The position numbers and the translations under genes were made by a program. A stretch of DNA of 64,000 nt from Zoogloea oleivorans (lineage in GTDB: Bacteria > Pseudomonadota > Gammaproteobacteria > Burkholderiales > Rhodocyclaceae). The notes under the pieces were generated by a model that saw nothing but the letters and a program-made list of their open reading frames with translations, was not told where the DNA came from and ran no database searches. Shown here piece by piece: positions 8,175 through 16,192 of this stretch. The stretch lies in contig NZ_SDKK01000011.1 in NCBI RefSeq assembly GCF_008107625.1, positions 62,001-126,000 of the forward strand, given 5' to 3'. Position 1 is the stretch's first letter, and each line of letters starts with the position of its first letter.

Positions 8175-10097
8175 ATGAGTATCTTCACCAGCTTCCAGGC
8201 ACGTTTCGAGTCGGCTCGGGAGGAGGAGATGTCAGTCCAGGAATATCTGGACCTGTGCAAGTCCGACCCCATCGCCTACGCCACTTCGGCCGAACGCATG
8301 CTGCAGGCCATCGGCGAGCCGGAACTCGTCGACACCCGCCTTGATCCGCGCCTGTCGCGCATTTTTTCCAACAAGATGATCAAGATCTATCCCGCCTTCC
8401 GGGATTTCTACGGAATGGAGGAAGCCATCGAGAACATCGTGTCGTATTTCCGACACGCCGCGCAGGGACTGGAGGAAAAGAAACAAATCCTCTACCTGCT
8501 CGGGCCGGTCGGCGGCGGCAAGAGTTCGCTGGCCGAGAAGCTGAAGACCCTGGTCGAGAAGATTCCGTTCTACGCCATCAAGGATTCACCGGTACACGAG
8601 TCGCCACTGGGCCTGTTCAGCGCGCTCGAGGACGGGGCCATTCTTGAAGACGACTACGGTATTCCCCAGCGCTACCTCAACACCATCATGAGCCCGTGGG
8701 CGGTCAAGCGCCTGCATGAATTCAACGGCGACATCACCAAGTTCCGCGTCGTCAAGCTGCGCCCGTCGGTGCTGCGCCAGATTGCCGTCGCCAAGACCGA
8801 ACCGGGCGACGAGAACAACCAGGACATCTCCTCGCTGGTCGGCAAGATCGACATCCGCAAGCTCGAACAGTATTCGCAGGACGATCCGGACGCCTATTCC
8901 TACTCGGGCGGCCTGTGCCTGGCCAACCGGGGCCTGCTGGAGTTCGTCGAGATGTTCAAGGCGCCGATCAAGGTGCTCCACCCGTTGCTGACGGCTACCC
9001 AGGAAGGCAACTACAAGGGCACCGAAGGTTTCGGCGCAATCCCCTTCGATGGCATCGTGATGGCCCACTCCAACGAATCGGAATGGACCGCCTTCAAGAA
9101 CAACCGCAACAACGAGGCCTTCCTCGACCGCATCTACACCGTCAAGGTGCCCTACTGCCTGCGCGTGTCGGACGAAGTGCGCATCTACGACAAGCTCCTC
9201 GCCCACAGCTCCCTGTCGCAGGCGCCCTGCGCCCCCGACACCCTGAAGATGATGGCCCAGTTCGCCGTGCTGTCGCGGGTCAAGGAGCCCGAGAACTCGA
9301 GCATCTTCTCGAAGATGCGTGTCTACGACGGCGAGAACCTGAAGGACACTGACCCGAAGGCCAAGAGCTACCAGGAATACCGCGACTACGCGGGCGTCGA
9401 TGAAGGCATGACCGGGCTATCAACCCGCTTCGCCTTCAAGGTGCTGTCCAAGGTCTTCAACTTCGACCACCGGGAAGTGGCTGCCAATCCGGTGCACCTG
9501 ATGTACGTGCTCGAGCAGCAGATTGCCCAGGAGCAATACCCGCCCGAGAACGAAGCCAGATACCTCGCCTTCATCAAGGAGTTCCTCGCCCCGCGTTACG
9601 CCGAGTTCATCGGCAAGGAAATCCAGACAGCCTACCTCGAGAGCTACAGCGAATACGGCCAGAACATCTTCGACCGTTACGTCACCTACGCCGACTTCTG
9701 GATCCAGGACCAGGAATACCGCGACCAGAACACCGGCGAAATCCTCGACCGCAACGCGCTCAACGACGAGCTCGAGAAGATCGAGAAGCCGGCCGGCATC
9801 AGCAACCCGAAGGATTTCCGCAACGAGGTGGTGAACTTCGTGCTGCGCGCCCGGGCCAAGAACAGCGGCAAGAACCCGAGCTGGACCAGCTACGAAAAAC
9901 TGCGCGCGGTGATCGAGAAGAAGATGTTCTCCAACACCGAAGACCTGCTGCCGGTCATCAGCTTCAACGCCAAGGCCAGCGGCGACGACCAGAAGAAACA
10001 CCAGAACTTCGTCAATCGCATGATCGAAAAGGGCTACACCGAGAAGCAGGTCCGCTTGCTGTGCGAGTGGTATTTGCGCGTTCGCAAGTCGTCATGA
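8175..10097 (+). CDS. prkA: PrkA/YeaG-family AAA+ serine protein kinase
   Basis: Stress and starvation-linked cytosolic kinase/AAA+ protein. The 640 residues match the family length. The N-terminal PrkA AAA domain carries Walker A LLGPVGGGKSSLAEK (about residue 105-119); the C-terminal part holds the kinase-like region. The in-frame upstream ATG at 8109 gives an Arg/Pro-rich extension without homology character, while ATG 8175 has AGGAGA 6 nt upstream, so I chose 8175. It is followed 65 bp later by yeaH and then spoVR, the conserved three-gene set (yeaGH-ycgB in enterics). Enteric yeaGH is controlled by RpoS and nitrogen status; here I see no clear sigma-54 site. Confidence 0.95.
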   Translation: MSIFTSFQARFESAREEEMSVQEYLDLCKSDPIAYATSAERMLQAIGEPELVDTRLDPRLSRIFSNKMIKIYPAFRDFYGMEEAIENIVSYFRHAAQGLEEKKQILYLLGPVGGGKSSLAEKLKTLVEKIPFYAIKDSPVHESPLGLFSALEDGAILEDDYGIPQRYLNTIMSPWAVKRLHEFNGDITKFRVVKLRPSVLRQIAVAKTEPGDENNQDISSLVGKIDIRKLEQYSQDDPDAYSYSGGLCLANRGLLEFVEMFKAPIKVLHPLLTATQEGNYKGTEGFGAIPFDGIVMAHSNESEWTAFKNNRNNEAFLDRIYTVKVPYCLRVSDEVRIYDKLLAHSSLSQAPCAPDTLKMMAQFAVLSRVKEPENSSIFSKMRVYDGENLKDTDPKAKSYQEYRDYAGVDEGMTGLSTRFAFKVLSKVFNFDHREVAANPVHLMYVLEQQIAQEQYPPENEARYLAFIKEFLAPRYAEFIGKEIQTAYLESYSEYGQNIFDRYVTYADFWIQDQEYRDQNTGEILDRNALNDELEKIEKPAGISNPKDFRNEVVNFVLRARAKNSGKNPSWTSYEKLRAVIEKKMFSNTEDLLPVISFNAKASGDDQKKHQNFVNRMIEKGYTEKQVRLLCEWYLRVRKSS

Positions 10098-10162
10098 GCC
10101 TCTGCCGACCGGCCTGCCGCGCGGCAGGCCGATAGCGCACGCCATTATTTCGGGAGGCTCGC

Positions 10163-11428
10163 ATGGTTCGTATCATCGACCGCCGCTTCGACAGCAAGAA
10201 CAAGAGCACCGTCAACCGGCAGCGCTTCATGCGCCGCTTCAAGAACCAGATCCGCGAAGCGGTGGCCGACGCCATTTCCGGTCGCTCCATCAAGGATCTG
10301 GATAACGGCGAAAGCGTCTCCATTCCGTCAAAGGATTTATCGGAACCACAGTTTCATCATGGCAAGGGTGGCATCTGGGAAAACGTCTTCACCGGCAACG
10401 ACCAGTTTTCATCCGGCGACCAGATCAACCGCCCTCCGGGCGGTGGAGGCAGTGGCTCGGGCAAAGGCAAGGCCAGCAAGGATGGCGAAGGTGAAGATGA
10501 CTTCGTCTTCAACTTGTCCCGCGAGGAATTTCTCGACGTCTTTTTCGACGACCTGGCGCTGCCCAACCTGGTCAAGACGCAACTCGCCCGCATCCACGAG
10601 TACAAAAGTCAGCGCGCCGGCTTCACCAACGACGGCACGCCCGCCAACATCAACGTGGTGCGCTCCCTGCGCGGTGCGCTGGGACGTCGTCTGGCCCTGG
10701 CTTCGCCCTACAGCGGCAAGCTGCGCGAACTGCAAAAGCAGCTCGAGGAACTCCTCGAAACCCGCCCCAACGACGATCCGGAAGTACTCAAGCTGAAGGA
10801 CGAGATCGGCATCCTGCGCGCCAAGATCGACGCCATCCCCTTCATCGACACTTTCGATCTGCGCTTCAACAACCGCATCAAGGTGCCCAAGCCGACCACC
10901 CAGGCCGTGATGTTCTGCATCATGGACGTCTCCGGCTCCATGGACGAGGGCAAGAAAGCCACCGCCAAGCGCTTCTTCATGCTGCTTTATCTCTTCCTGA
11001 CCCGTACCTACGAGCACATCGAGGTGGTCTTCATCCGCCACCACACGGTAGCCAAGGAAGTGAACGAAGAGGATTTCTTCCATTCCCGGGAGTCCGGCGG
11101 CACGGTGGTATCGAGCGCCCTGGACCTGATGAAGGAGGTCCTTCAGCAGCGCTACCTCAATGGCGCCTGGAACATCTACGGCGCCCAGGCCTCCGACGGT
11201 GACAACTGGGAGAACGACTCCCCCCACTGCCGCGAGCTGCTCGCCGAATCGATCCTGCCCTTCCTGCAATATTTCGCCTACATCGAGATCACCCCGGGCG
11301 AACCCCAGAACCTGTGGCGCGAGTACGAAAAGCTGCTCGGCGCCCACGCCAACTTCGCCATGCAACACATTGAAGGCCTGCCGGATATCTACCCGGTGTT
11401 CCGGGAACTCTTTAAAAAGAGGCTCTGA
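10163..11428 (+). CDS. yeaH: YeaH/DUF444 von Willebrand A-like protein
   Basis: Partner of PrkA in the stress operon; biochemical role unknown. The 421 residues begin [20 protein letters not shown], have a Gly-rich low-complexity linker ([17 protein letters not shown], about 92-108), and a C-terminal VWA-like domain with the metal-ion motif [12 protein letters not shown] (DxSxS). It starts at ATG 10163 after GGGAGG, 65 bp behind prkA, and its stop overlaps the spoVR start (TGATG). The combination of an AAA+ ATPase with a VWA protein resembles MoxR/VWA pairs; that functional parallel is inference. Confidence 0.93.
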   Translation: MVRIIDRRFDSKNKSTVNRQRFMRRFKNQIREAVADAISGRSIKDLDNGESVSIPSKDLSEPQFHHGKGGIWENVFTGNDQFSSGDQINRPPGGGGSGSGKGKASKDGEGEDDFVFNLSREEFLDVFFDDLALPNLVKTQLARIHEYKSQRAGFTNDGTPANINVVRSLRGALGRRLALASPYSGKLRELQKQLEELLETRPNDDPEVLKLKDEIGILRAKIDAIPFIDTFDLRFNNRIKVPKPTTQAVMFCIMDVSGSMDEGKKATAKRFFMLLYLFLTRTYEHIEVVFIRHHTVAKEVNEEDFFHSRESGGTVVSSALDLMKEVLQQRYLNGAWNIYGAQASDGDNWENDSPHCRELLAESILPFLQYFAYIEITPGEPQNLWREYEKLLGAHANFAMQHIEGLPDIYPVFRELFKKRL

Positions 11429-12963
11429 TGAGCGCGAAAAGACCAAAGCGGAAACAGCCTCTGCCCTCCCCCGGCGAATGGACATTCGAGTTGATCGAGG
11501 CCTACCACCTCGAAATCGACAGAGTGGCCCGCGAGTACGGGCTGGACACCTACCCCAACCAGATCGAGCTGATTACTTCCGAGCAGATGATGGACGCCTA
11601 CTCCTCGGTAGGCATGCCGGTGAACTACCACCACTGGTCGTTCGGCAAGAGCTTCATGCACACCGAAAAGGGCTACCGCCGCGGCCAGATGGGCCTCGCC
11701 TACGAGATCGTCATCAACTCCAACCCCTGCATCGCTTACCTCATGGAAGAAAACACCATGACGATGCAGGCCCTGGTGATCGCCCACGCGGCCTACGGCC
11801 ACAACAGCTTCTTCAAGGGCAACTACCTCTTCAAGCAATGGACCAACGCCGACGCCATCGTCGACTACCTGATCTTTGCCCGTAACTACCTGAGCGAATG
11901 CGAGGAGCGCTACGGCGAAGAAGAAGTCGAGTTGCTGCTCGACTCCTGTCACGCCCTGATGAACGTCGGTGTCGACCGCTACAAGCGCCCGGCCAAGCTG
12001 TCCCTCAACAAGGAACTGACCCGCCAGCGGGAACGCGCCGAATACCTGCAGAGCCAGGTCAACGACCTGTGGCGCACCCTGCCCGCCCATCAGGCAAAGA
12101 CCCAAACCTTTGAAGAGAAGCGCTTTCCGTCCGAGCCCCAGGAGAACCTGCTCTACTTCATCGAGAAAAATGCCCCGTTGCTGGAACCCTGGCAACGCGA
12201 AGTCGTGCGCATCGTCCGCAAGATCGGTCAGTATTTCTTCCCCCAGCGCCAGACCCAGGTCATGAACGAAGGCTGGGCCACCTACTGGCACTACACCCTC
12301 CTCAACACGCTCTACGACGAGGGCTTACTCACCGACAGCTTCATGATGGAGTTCCTGCACTCCCACACCAATGTCGTCTACCAGCCCAGCTACAACGAGC
12401 CCTGGTACCGCGGCCTCAACCCCTACGCGCTGGGCTTCGCCATGTGGCAGGACATCCGCCGCATCTGCGAGCACCCCACCGACGAAGACCGCCACTGGTT
12501 TCCCGACATCGCCGGCAGCAACTGGCGGGAAACCTTCGACTTCGCCATGCGCAACTTCAAGGACGAAAGCTTCGTCGCCCAGTTCCTGTCACCCAAGGTG
12601 ATGCGCGATTTCCGTCTCTTCGCCATCCTCGACGACGACAAGGAATCAAAGCTCAAAGTCTCGGCGATCCATGACGAAGCCGGCTATCGCCGGGTACGCG
12701 AGATTCTCTCCGACAACTACAACCTGGGCAGCCGGGAGCCCAACCTGCAAGTCTGGAATGTAGACCTGCGCGGCGACCGTTCCCTCACGCTGCGCCACCA
12801 GGCTTACCTGCGCCGTCCACTGAACGGCGATGCGGAAGAAGTCGTCAAGCACGTGGCGCGTTTGTGGGGCTTTGTCGTACGGATGGAAGTCGCCCACGAA
12901 GATGGTCGCGTCGAAGTGCTGCACGAATGCCGACGCGACCGACGCAAAAGCGACGGCCACTAG
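11428..12963 (+). CDS. SpoVR family protein
   Basis: The 511 residues belong to the SpoVR/YcgB family, named for a spore-cortex phenotype in Bacillus but common in non-sporing bacteria, where the role is stress-linked and not defined biochemically. Seen: WTFELIEAYHLEIDRVAREYGLDTYPNQ near the N-terminus (given here only as the family landmark region 13-40), and conserved His-rich stretches such as NYHHWSFGKSF and NEGWATYWHY that could bind metal. ATG 11428 overlaps the yeaH stop, so translation is probably coupled. The three genes prkA-yeaH-spoVR form one operon. Confidence 0.93.
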   Translation: MSAKRPKRKQPLPSPGEWTFELIEAYHLEIDRVAREYGLDTYPNQIELITSEQMMDAYSSVGMPVNYHHWSFGKSFMHTEKGYRRGQMGLAYEIVINSNPCIAYLMEENTMTMQALVIAHAAYGHNSFFKGNYLFKQWTNADAIVDYLIFARNYLSECEERYGEEEVELLLDSCHALMNVGVDRYKRPAKLSLNKELTRQRERAEYLQSQVNDLWRTLPAHQAKTQTFEEKRFPSEPQENLLYFIEKNAPLLEPWQREVVRIVRKIGQYFFPQRQTQVMNEGWATYWHYTLLNTLYDEGLLTDSFMMEFLHSHTNVVYQPSYNEPWYRGLNPYALGFAMWQDIRRICEHPTDEDRHWFPDIAGSNWRETFDFAMRNFKDESFVAQFLSPKVMRDFRLFAILDDDKESKLKVSAIHDEAGYRRVREILSDNYNLGSREPNLQVWNVDLRGDRSLTLRHQAYLRRPLNGDAEEVVKHVARLWGFVVRMEVAHEDGRVEVLHECRRDRRKSDGH

Positions 12964-13139
12964 GGCAGGCATCTGAACGATGCTCATGGGGGAACCCGGC
13001 CGTGCAGGAGGAGCATGGAGCCGGCTTCCGAAACAGCCAACGGCAGAAAACCCTGCCAAATCGCGCCAGACTCACTGCCAAAATCCTGCCAAACCGCTGC
13101 CACTCATTGAGCCCCAGAGAATTTTTATCTTCGCGAAAA

Positions 13140-13152
13140 AATCAAACCATTG
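13140..13152 (+). promoter_or_regulatory. IHF consensus site
   Basis: AATCAA-ACCA-TTG matches the IHF core WATCAANNNNTTR at every defined position and is preceded by an A-run. It lies about 35 bp upstream of the sigma-54-like promoter, where an IHF bend usually brings the activator to the polymerase. The site overlaps the palindrome at 13144-13167. Confidence 0.55.
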
Positions 13153-13184
13153 ATATTTAAATGGTTTTTAACAACCTCTCCGAC

Positions 13185-13200
13185 TGGCATGAATATTGAT
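13185..13200 (+). promoter_or_regulatory. Sigma-54-like promoter for petA-like/pdo-like/ccoG
   Basis: TGGCATG-AATA-TTGAT matches TGGCACG-N4-TTGCW with two changes (C to T in the -24 block, C to A in the -12 block). The GG doublet and the G of the -12 block have the exact spacing. The predicted transcription start is near 13211, about 42 nt before the Rieske ATG. The downstream sigma-54 activator gene at 16193 supports it. Confidence 0.55.
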
Positions 13201-13252
13201 ACAGGTCTACTGATATTCCGCCAAACAAATTGGCCCAGATCAGGAGAACCTC

Positions 13253-13885
13253 ATGACCAGCACGACCTCGCCCCCTGTCTTTTGCGGCGCATCGGACGCC
13301 CCCTGCAATCCTTCCCGGCGTCAGTTGCTGATTGCCACCGCAGGTGTGGGTGGTGCGCTCGTGGTGGGCACGGCAGTACCCTTCGTGGCCAGCCTGACCC
13401 CGTCCGAACGGGCAATGGCGGCCGGCGCGCCGGTGGAAGTCGATATCGACAAGCTGGCTCCCGGCGACCTGATGGTCGTCGAATGGCGCGGCAAGCCTGT
13501 ATGGATACTGCACCGCACGCCGCAGATGCTTGCGGCGCTGGCAAAGTCTGAACCTGACCTGGCGGATCCGGGTTCGGCGGTCGAATCCCAGCAGCCAGAC
13601 TACGCACGCAACCCCCACCGTTCGGTAAAACCCGACTACCTGGTCGCGGTAGGGATATGTACCCATCTCGGCTGCTCCCCGTCCAGTGCGTTCGAGCCCG
13701 GCAAAGCGGAGATGGGGGCAGATTGGCCGGGCGGCTTCCTGTGCCCCTGTCACGGCTCCACCTTCGACTTTGCCGGACGGGTTTTCAAGAACAAGCCAGC
13801 CCCCACCAACCTCGAAATACCTCCCCACAAATACCTGAGCGACGCCCGCCTGCTGATCGGCGCGGATGACTCGGCACGCGGCTGA
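13253..13885 (+). CDS. Orphan Rieske iron-sulfur protein (bc1-type, PetA-like)
   Basis: The 210-residue protein has a twin-arginine leader and anchor (SRRQLLIATAGVGGALVVG, residues about 22-40) and a C-terminal Rieske fold with the 2Fe-2S ligand boxes CTHLGC and CPCHGS; both disulfide Cys are present. In the cytochrome bc1 complex such a subunit passes electrons from quinol to cytochrome c1 on the periplasmic face. Unlike a normal petABC operon, no cytochrome b or c1 gene follows; a PDO-like gene and ccoG follow instead. Extra petA copies that can exchange into bc1 are known in other betaproteobacteria (Rubrivivax). Here it may be an alternative subunit made under sulfur stress; that is inference from the FisR-type gene nearby. 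Confidence 0.9.
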   Translation: MTSTTSPPVFCGASDAPCNPSRRQLLIATAGVGGALVVGTAVPFVASLTPSERAMAAGAPVEVDIDKLAPGDLMVVEWRGKPVWILHRTPQMLAALAKSEPDLADPGSAVESQQPDYARNPHRSVKPDYLVAVGICTHLGCSPSSAFEPGKAEMGADWPGGFLCPCHGSTFDFAGRVFKNKPAPTNLEIPPHKYLSDARLLIGADDSARG

Positions 13886-13921
13886 CGCAGACGACAAGCA
13901 TGGAATGCACAGGACTAAGGC

Positions 13922-14578
13922 ATGTATTTCCGTCAGTTTTTTGACTCGGCCAATGCGGCGATGAGTTACCTGCTTGCCGATCTGCCCACTGGACAGGCGG
14001 TAGCGATTGATCCGAGTCCTGATCCTTGTCAGACCCTCGTTCTCAAATCTCTCCTGGCCGAACGTGGCCTCGCCCTGGAATTCATCATGCTCACCCACAC
14101 TCACGGACAGGCGGCGGACGATCTTTCCGATCACTATCCGGGCGCCGAAATCCTGGTCGGAAAACGGACACGCTCAAAGACGGGCGATCGGTTCGTGGAG
14201 CATGGCGAGATGCTCCATTGCGGCAACCAAAGCATTCAAGTCATCGCAACGCCTGGCCATACAGCCGACAGCCTGAGTTTCCTGTGGCTCGATCGACTGT
14301 TTTGTGGAGACGCGCTGGAACTCGGTGGCTGTGCCCGAAATGCGGATGAGGATTGCGATCCGGGCAGTCTTTATGACTCGGTGGTCAGACGGCTTTTCGA
14401 GCTGCCAGATGAAATCCTGGTCTTTCCCGGACATGATTTCCACGGACGGACCGTCTCGACCATCGGCGAAGAGCGGACACGCAATCCATTCTTCCTTTCA
14501 CGATCACGGGATGAATTCATCACCGCCTTCAGTAGCTACCAGCATGGACAGGCATGCTTCCCGGCTTCCGGACTTTAA
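13922..14578 (+). CDS. ETHE1/persulfide dioxygenase-like metallo-beta-lactamase protein
   Basis: The 218-residue protein aligns in layout with ETHE1-type persulfide dioxygenases, which oxidise glutathione persulfide to sulfite. Candidate mononuclear iron ligands are present: His59 (THTH), His113 (TPGHT) and Asp130 (FCGDA). The C-terminal signature PGHDFHGRTVSTIGEE is typical of ETHE1 enzymes, and Arg139 fits the glutathione-binding Arg. The usual HxHxDH box is changed to HTHGQA, losing the residues of the second metal position, which ETHE1 iron enzymes do not use. The GRTDFQ loop is also altered. It starts 36 bp after the Rieske gene and ends 18 bp before ccoG, so the three are probably co-transcribed. 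Activity is likely but not certain. Confidence 0.75.
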   Translation: MYFRQFFDSANAAMSYLLADLPTGQAVAIDPSPDPCQTLVLKSLLAERGLALEFIMLTHTHGQAADDLSDHYPGAEILVGKRTRSKTGDRFVEHGEMLHCGNQSIQVIATPGHTADSLSFLWLDRLFCGDALELGGCARNADEDCDPGSLYDSVVRRLFELPDEILVFPGHDFHGRTVSTIGEERTRNPFFLSRSRDEFITAFSSYQHGQACFPASGL

Positions 14579-14596
14579 TATTTATACAGTGCAATC

Positions 14597-16036
14597 ATGA
14601 GCCAGCCAGACACCCACGCGGCAAAGAAACCCGATGCCCACCCCAAGGCCGGAGAGAATGCGGAAGACACCTTATATGCTGTGCGACAAAAGGTTTACCC
14701 CCGCGCAGTAACAGGTCTGTTTGCGACCTGGCGGTGGATTCTCGTATGGGCCACCCAGCTGATTTTCTATGGTCTTTGCTGGCTACCCTGGAATGGGCGA
14801 CAAGCTGTACTGCTGGACGTTGTTGAACGCAAGTTCTACATTTTTGGCTGGATATTCTGGCCGCAGGACATATTCTTTTTGGCAATCCTGCTGATCATCA
14901 GTGCCTATTCGCTCTTTTTCTTTACTGCGGTCGCTGGTCGCCTGTGGTGCGGCTATGCATGTCCGCAAACGGTTTATACCGAAATCTTCATGTGGATCGA
15001 AGAGAAGATCGAGGGGAATCGCAGCCAGCGGATGAAACTGGACCAATCGCCGATGAGTGCCCGAAAGGTGGCCCTCAAGGCTGCCAAGTTTGGGGCCTGG
15101 GGCGCACTGTCCTTATGGACAGGCTTTACCTTGGTGGGCTATTTCACGCCGATCCAGGACTTGCTCCATGAAGCGGTGACATTCAGTTTCGGGCCGTGGG
15201 AGCTCTTCTGGATATCCTTTTACGGTGGCTTTACCTACCTCTTTGCGGGCGTCATGCGCGAACAGGTCTGCAAATACATGTGCCCGTATGCCCGCTTTCA
15301 GGGGGTCATGTTCGATGCGGATACCCTGGTCATTACCTATGACCCGGAGCGCGGCGAGCCACGTGGGGCACGCAAAAAAGGGGCTGATCCAAAAACAGTT
15401 GGCAAGGGCGATTGTGTTGATTGCGGGATCTGTGTTCAGGTCTGTCCGACGGGCATCGACATTCGCAACGGAATGCAATATGAATGCATCGGCTGTGCCG
15501 CCTGTATCGACGCCTGCGATCAAGTGATGGAGAAAATGAATTACCCGAAGGGGCTTATCCGTTACACCACCGAGAATGCAATGAAGCGGCAGTGGGGGCG
15601 AAAGGAAATACTCGCCCATGTAATGCGGCCGCGCATCCTGATTTACGCCGGCGTTCTGATGGCGATTTGCGCAGCCTTTATGTGGGGTCTGGCAACACGC
15701 TCGACCTTGCGTGTTGATGTGATCAAGGATCGTTCGACCCTCAGTCGTGAAGTGGAAGGTGGATTGATCGCCAACGTCTACAACCTGCAAGTCATGAACA
15801 TGACCGAAAAACCGCGTCGCTTTGCATTGTCCGCAAGTGGCCTGGATGGCGTCCGGGTCAGCCCTGCCGAGCCTTTCGAAGTTGATGCGGCGGGTCTCAA
15901 GGCCGTAACCATCGAGGTGGCTGTGCCTCCGGAATCGGGCAAGCCTGGCTCCAATACTGTCTATATCGAAATCAAGGCGCTAGATGATGAAACCGTGTCT
16001 GTTCGTGAGAAGACGGCGTTCTTGATACCGCGATAA
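14597..16036 (+). CDS. ccoG: CcoG (FixG/RdxA) membrane ferredoxin-like protein
   Basis: The 479-residue inner-membrane protein has about five transmembrane segments, a polyferredoxin core and a C-terminal Ig-like domain. Cys boxes seen: RLWCGYACPQTVY, VCKYMCPYARFQG, CVDCGICVQVCPTGID and CIGCAACIDACD. CcoG is known as an accessory factor for cbb3 oxidase and has been described as a Cu(II) reductase. No ccoNOQP, ccoI or ccoS gene is nearby, so this copy is detached from the usual oxidase locus and sits in the Rieske/PDO-like operon. Third codon positions look less GC-rich than in flanking genes, which could mean acquisition by transfer. Confidence 0.92.
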   Translation: MSQPDTHAAKKPDAHPKAGENAEDTLYAVRQKVYPRAVTGLFATWRWILVWATQLIFYGLCWLPWNGRQAVLLDVVERKFYIFGWIFWPQDIFFLAILLIISAYSLFFFTAVAGRLWCGYACPQTVYTEIFMWIEEKIEGNRSQRMKLDQSPMSARKVALKAAKFGAWGALSLWTGFTLVGYFTPIQDLLHEAVTFSFGPWELFWISFYGGFTYLFAGVMREQVCKYMCPYARFQGVMFDADTLVITYDPERGEPRGARKKGADPKTVGKGDCVDCGICVQVCPTGIDIRNGMQYECIGCAACIDACDQVMEKMNYPKGLIRYTTENAMKRQWGRKEILAHVMRPRILIYAGVLMAICAAFMWGLATRSTLRVDVIKDRSTLSREVEGGLIANVYNLQVMNMTEKPRRFALSASGLDGVRVSPAEPFEVDAAGLKAVTIEVAVPPESGKPGSNTVYIEIKALDDETVSVREKTAFLIPR

Positions 16037-16132
16037 AGGATTAAAAGCACGGATCACGTAGTCATCGCCACCATCGATAAAAGGGGGCTGGCACAATCAG
16101 GATTGCTGTTGCATGCGACAGGCTGCATGACA

Positions 16133-16180
16133 TTGACCAGGGTGAACTGCCATGTCAGCATCTGACAGTACATCTGGCAG
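16133..16180 (+). promoter_or_regulatory. fisR promoter with nested palindromic operator
   Basis: A perfect 15-bp dyad TGTCAG-CAT-CTGACA (16153-16167) lies within a wider inverted repeat CTGCCA (16147-16152) / TGGCAG (16175-16180). A sigma-70-like -35 TTGACC (16133-16138) is followed after 17 nt by a weak -10 (CAGCAT, 16156-16161) that overlaps the dyad. It lies 26 nt before the fisR ATG, so autoregulation is plausible. Confidence 0.45.
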
Positions 16181-16192
16181 ACATCGGACCCC

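Larger units (their letters stand above)
12964..13252. promoter_or_regulatory. Upstream region of the Rieske/PDO-like/CcoG operon
   Basis: This 289-nt gap is AT-rich from 13100 on. It holds an inverted repeat GCATC-N5-GATGC (12969-12983), an exact IHF consensus (13140-13152), a perfect palindrome AAACCATT-N8-AATGGTTT (13144-13167) and a sigma-54-like promoter (13185-13200), followed by the ribosome site AGGAGAA (13240-13246). The order upstream palindrome, IHF site, -24/-12 element and gene is the normal architecture of a sigma-54 promoter. Confidence 0.6.

Noticed and set aside
14597-16036. Possible cbb3 oxidase assembly locus around ccoG
   Set aside because: No ccoNOQP, ccoH, ccoI or ccoS gene in the neighbourhood; ccoG stands in a different operon.
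16088-16108. TGGCAC followed by TTGCT upstream of fisR, resembling a sigma-54 promoter
   Set aside because: The GG and GC doublets are 13 nt apart instead of 10, which sigma-54 does not tolerate.
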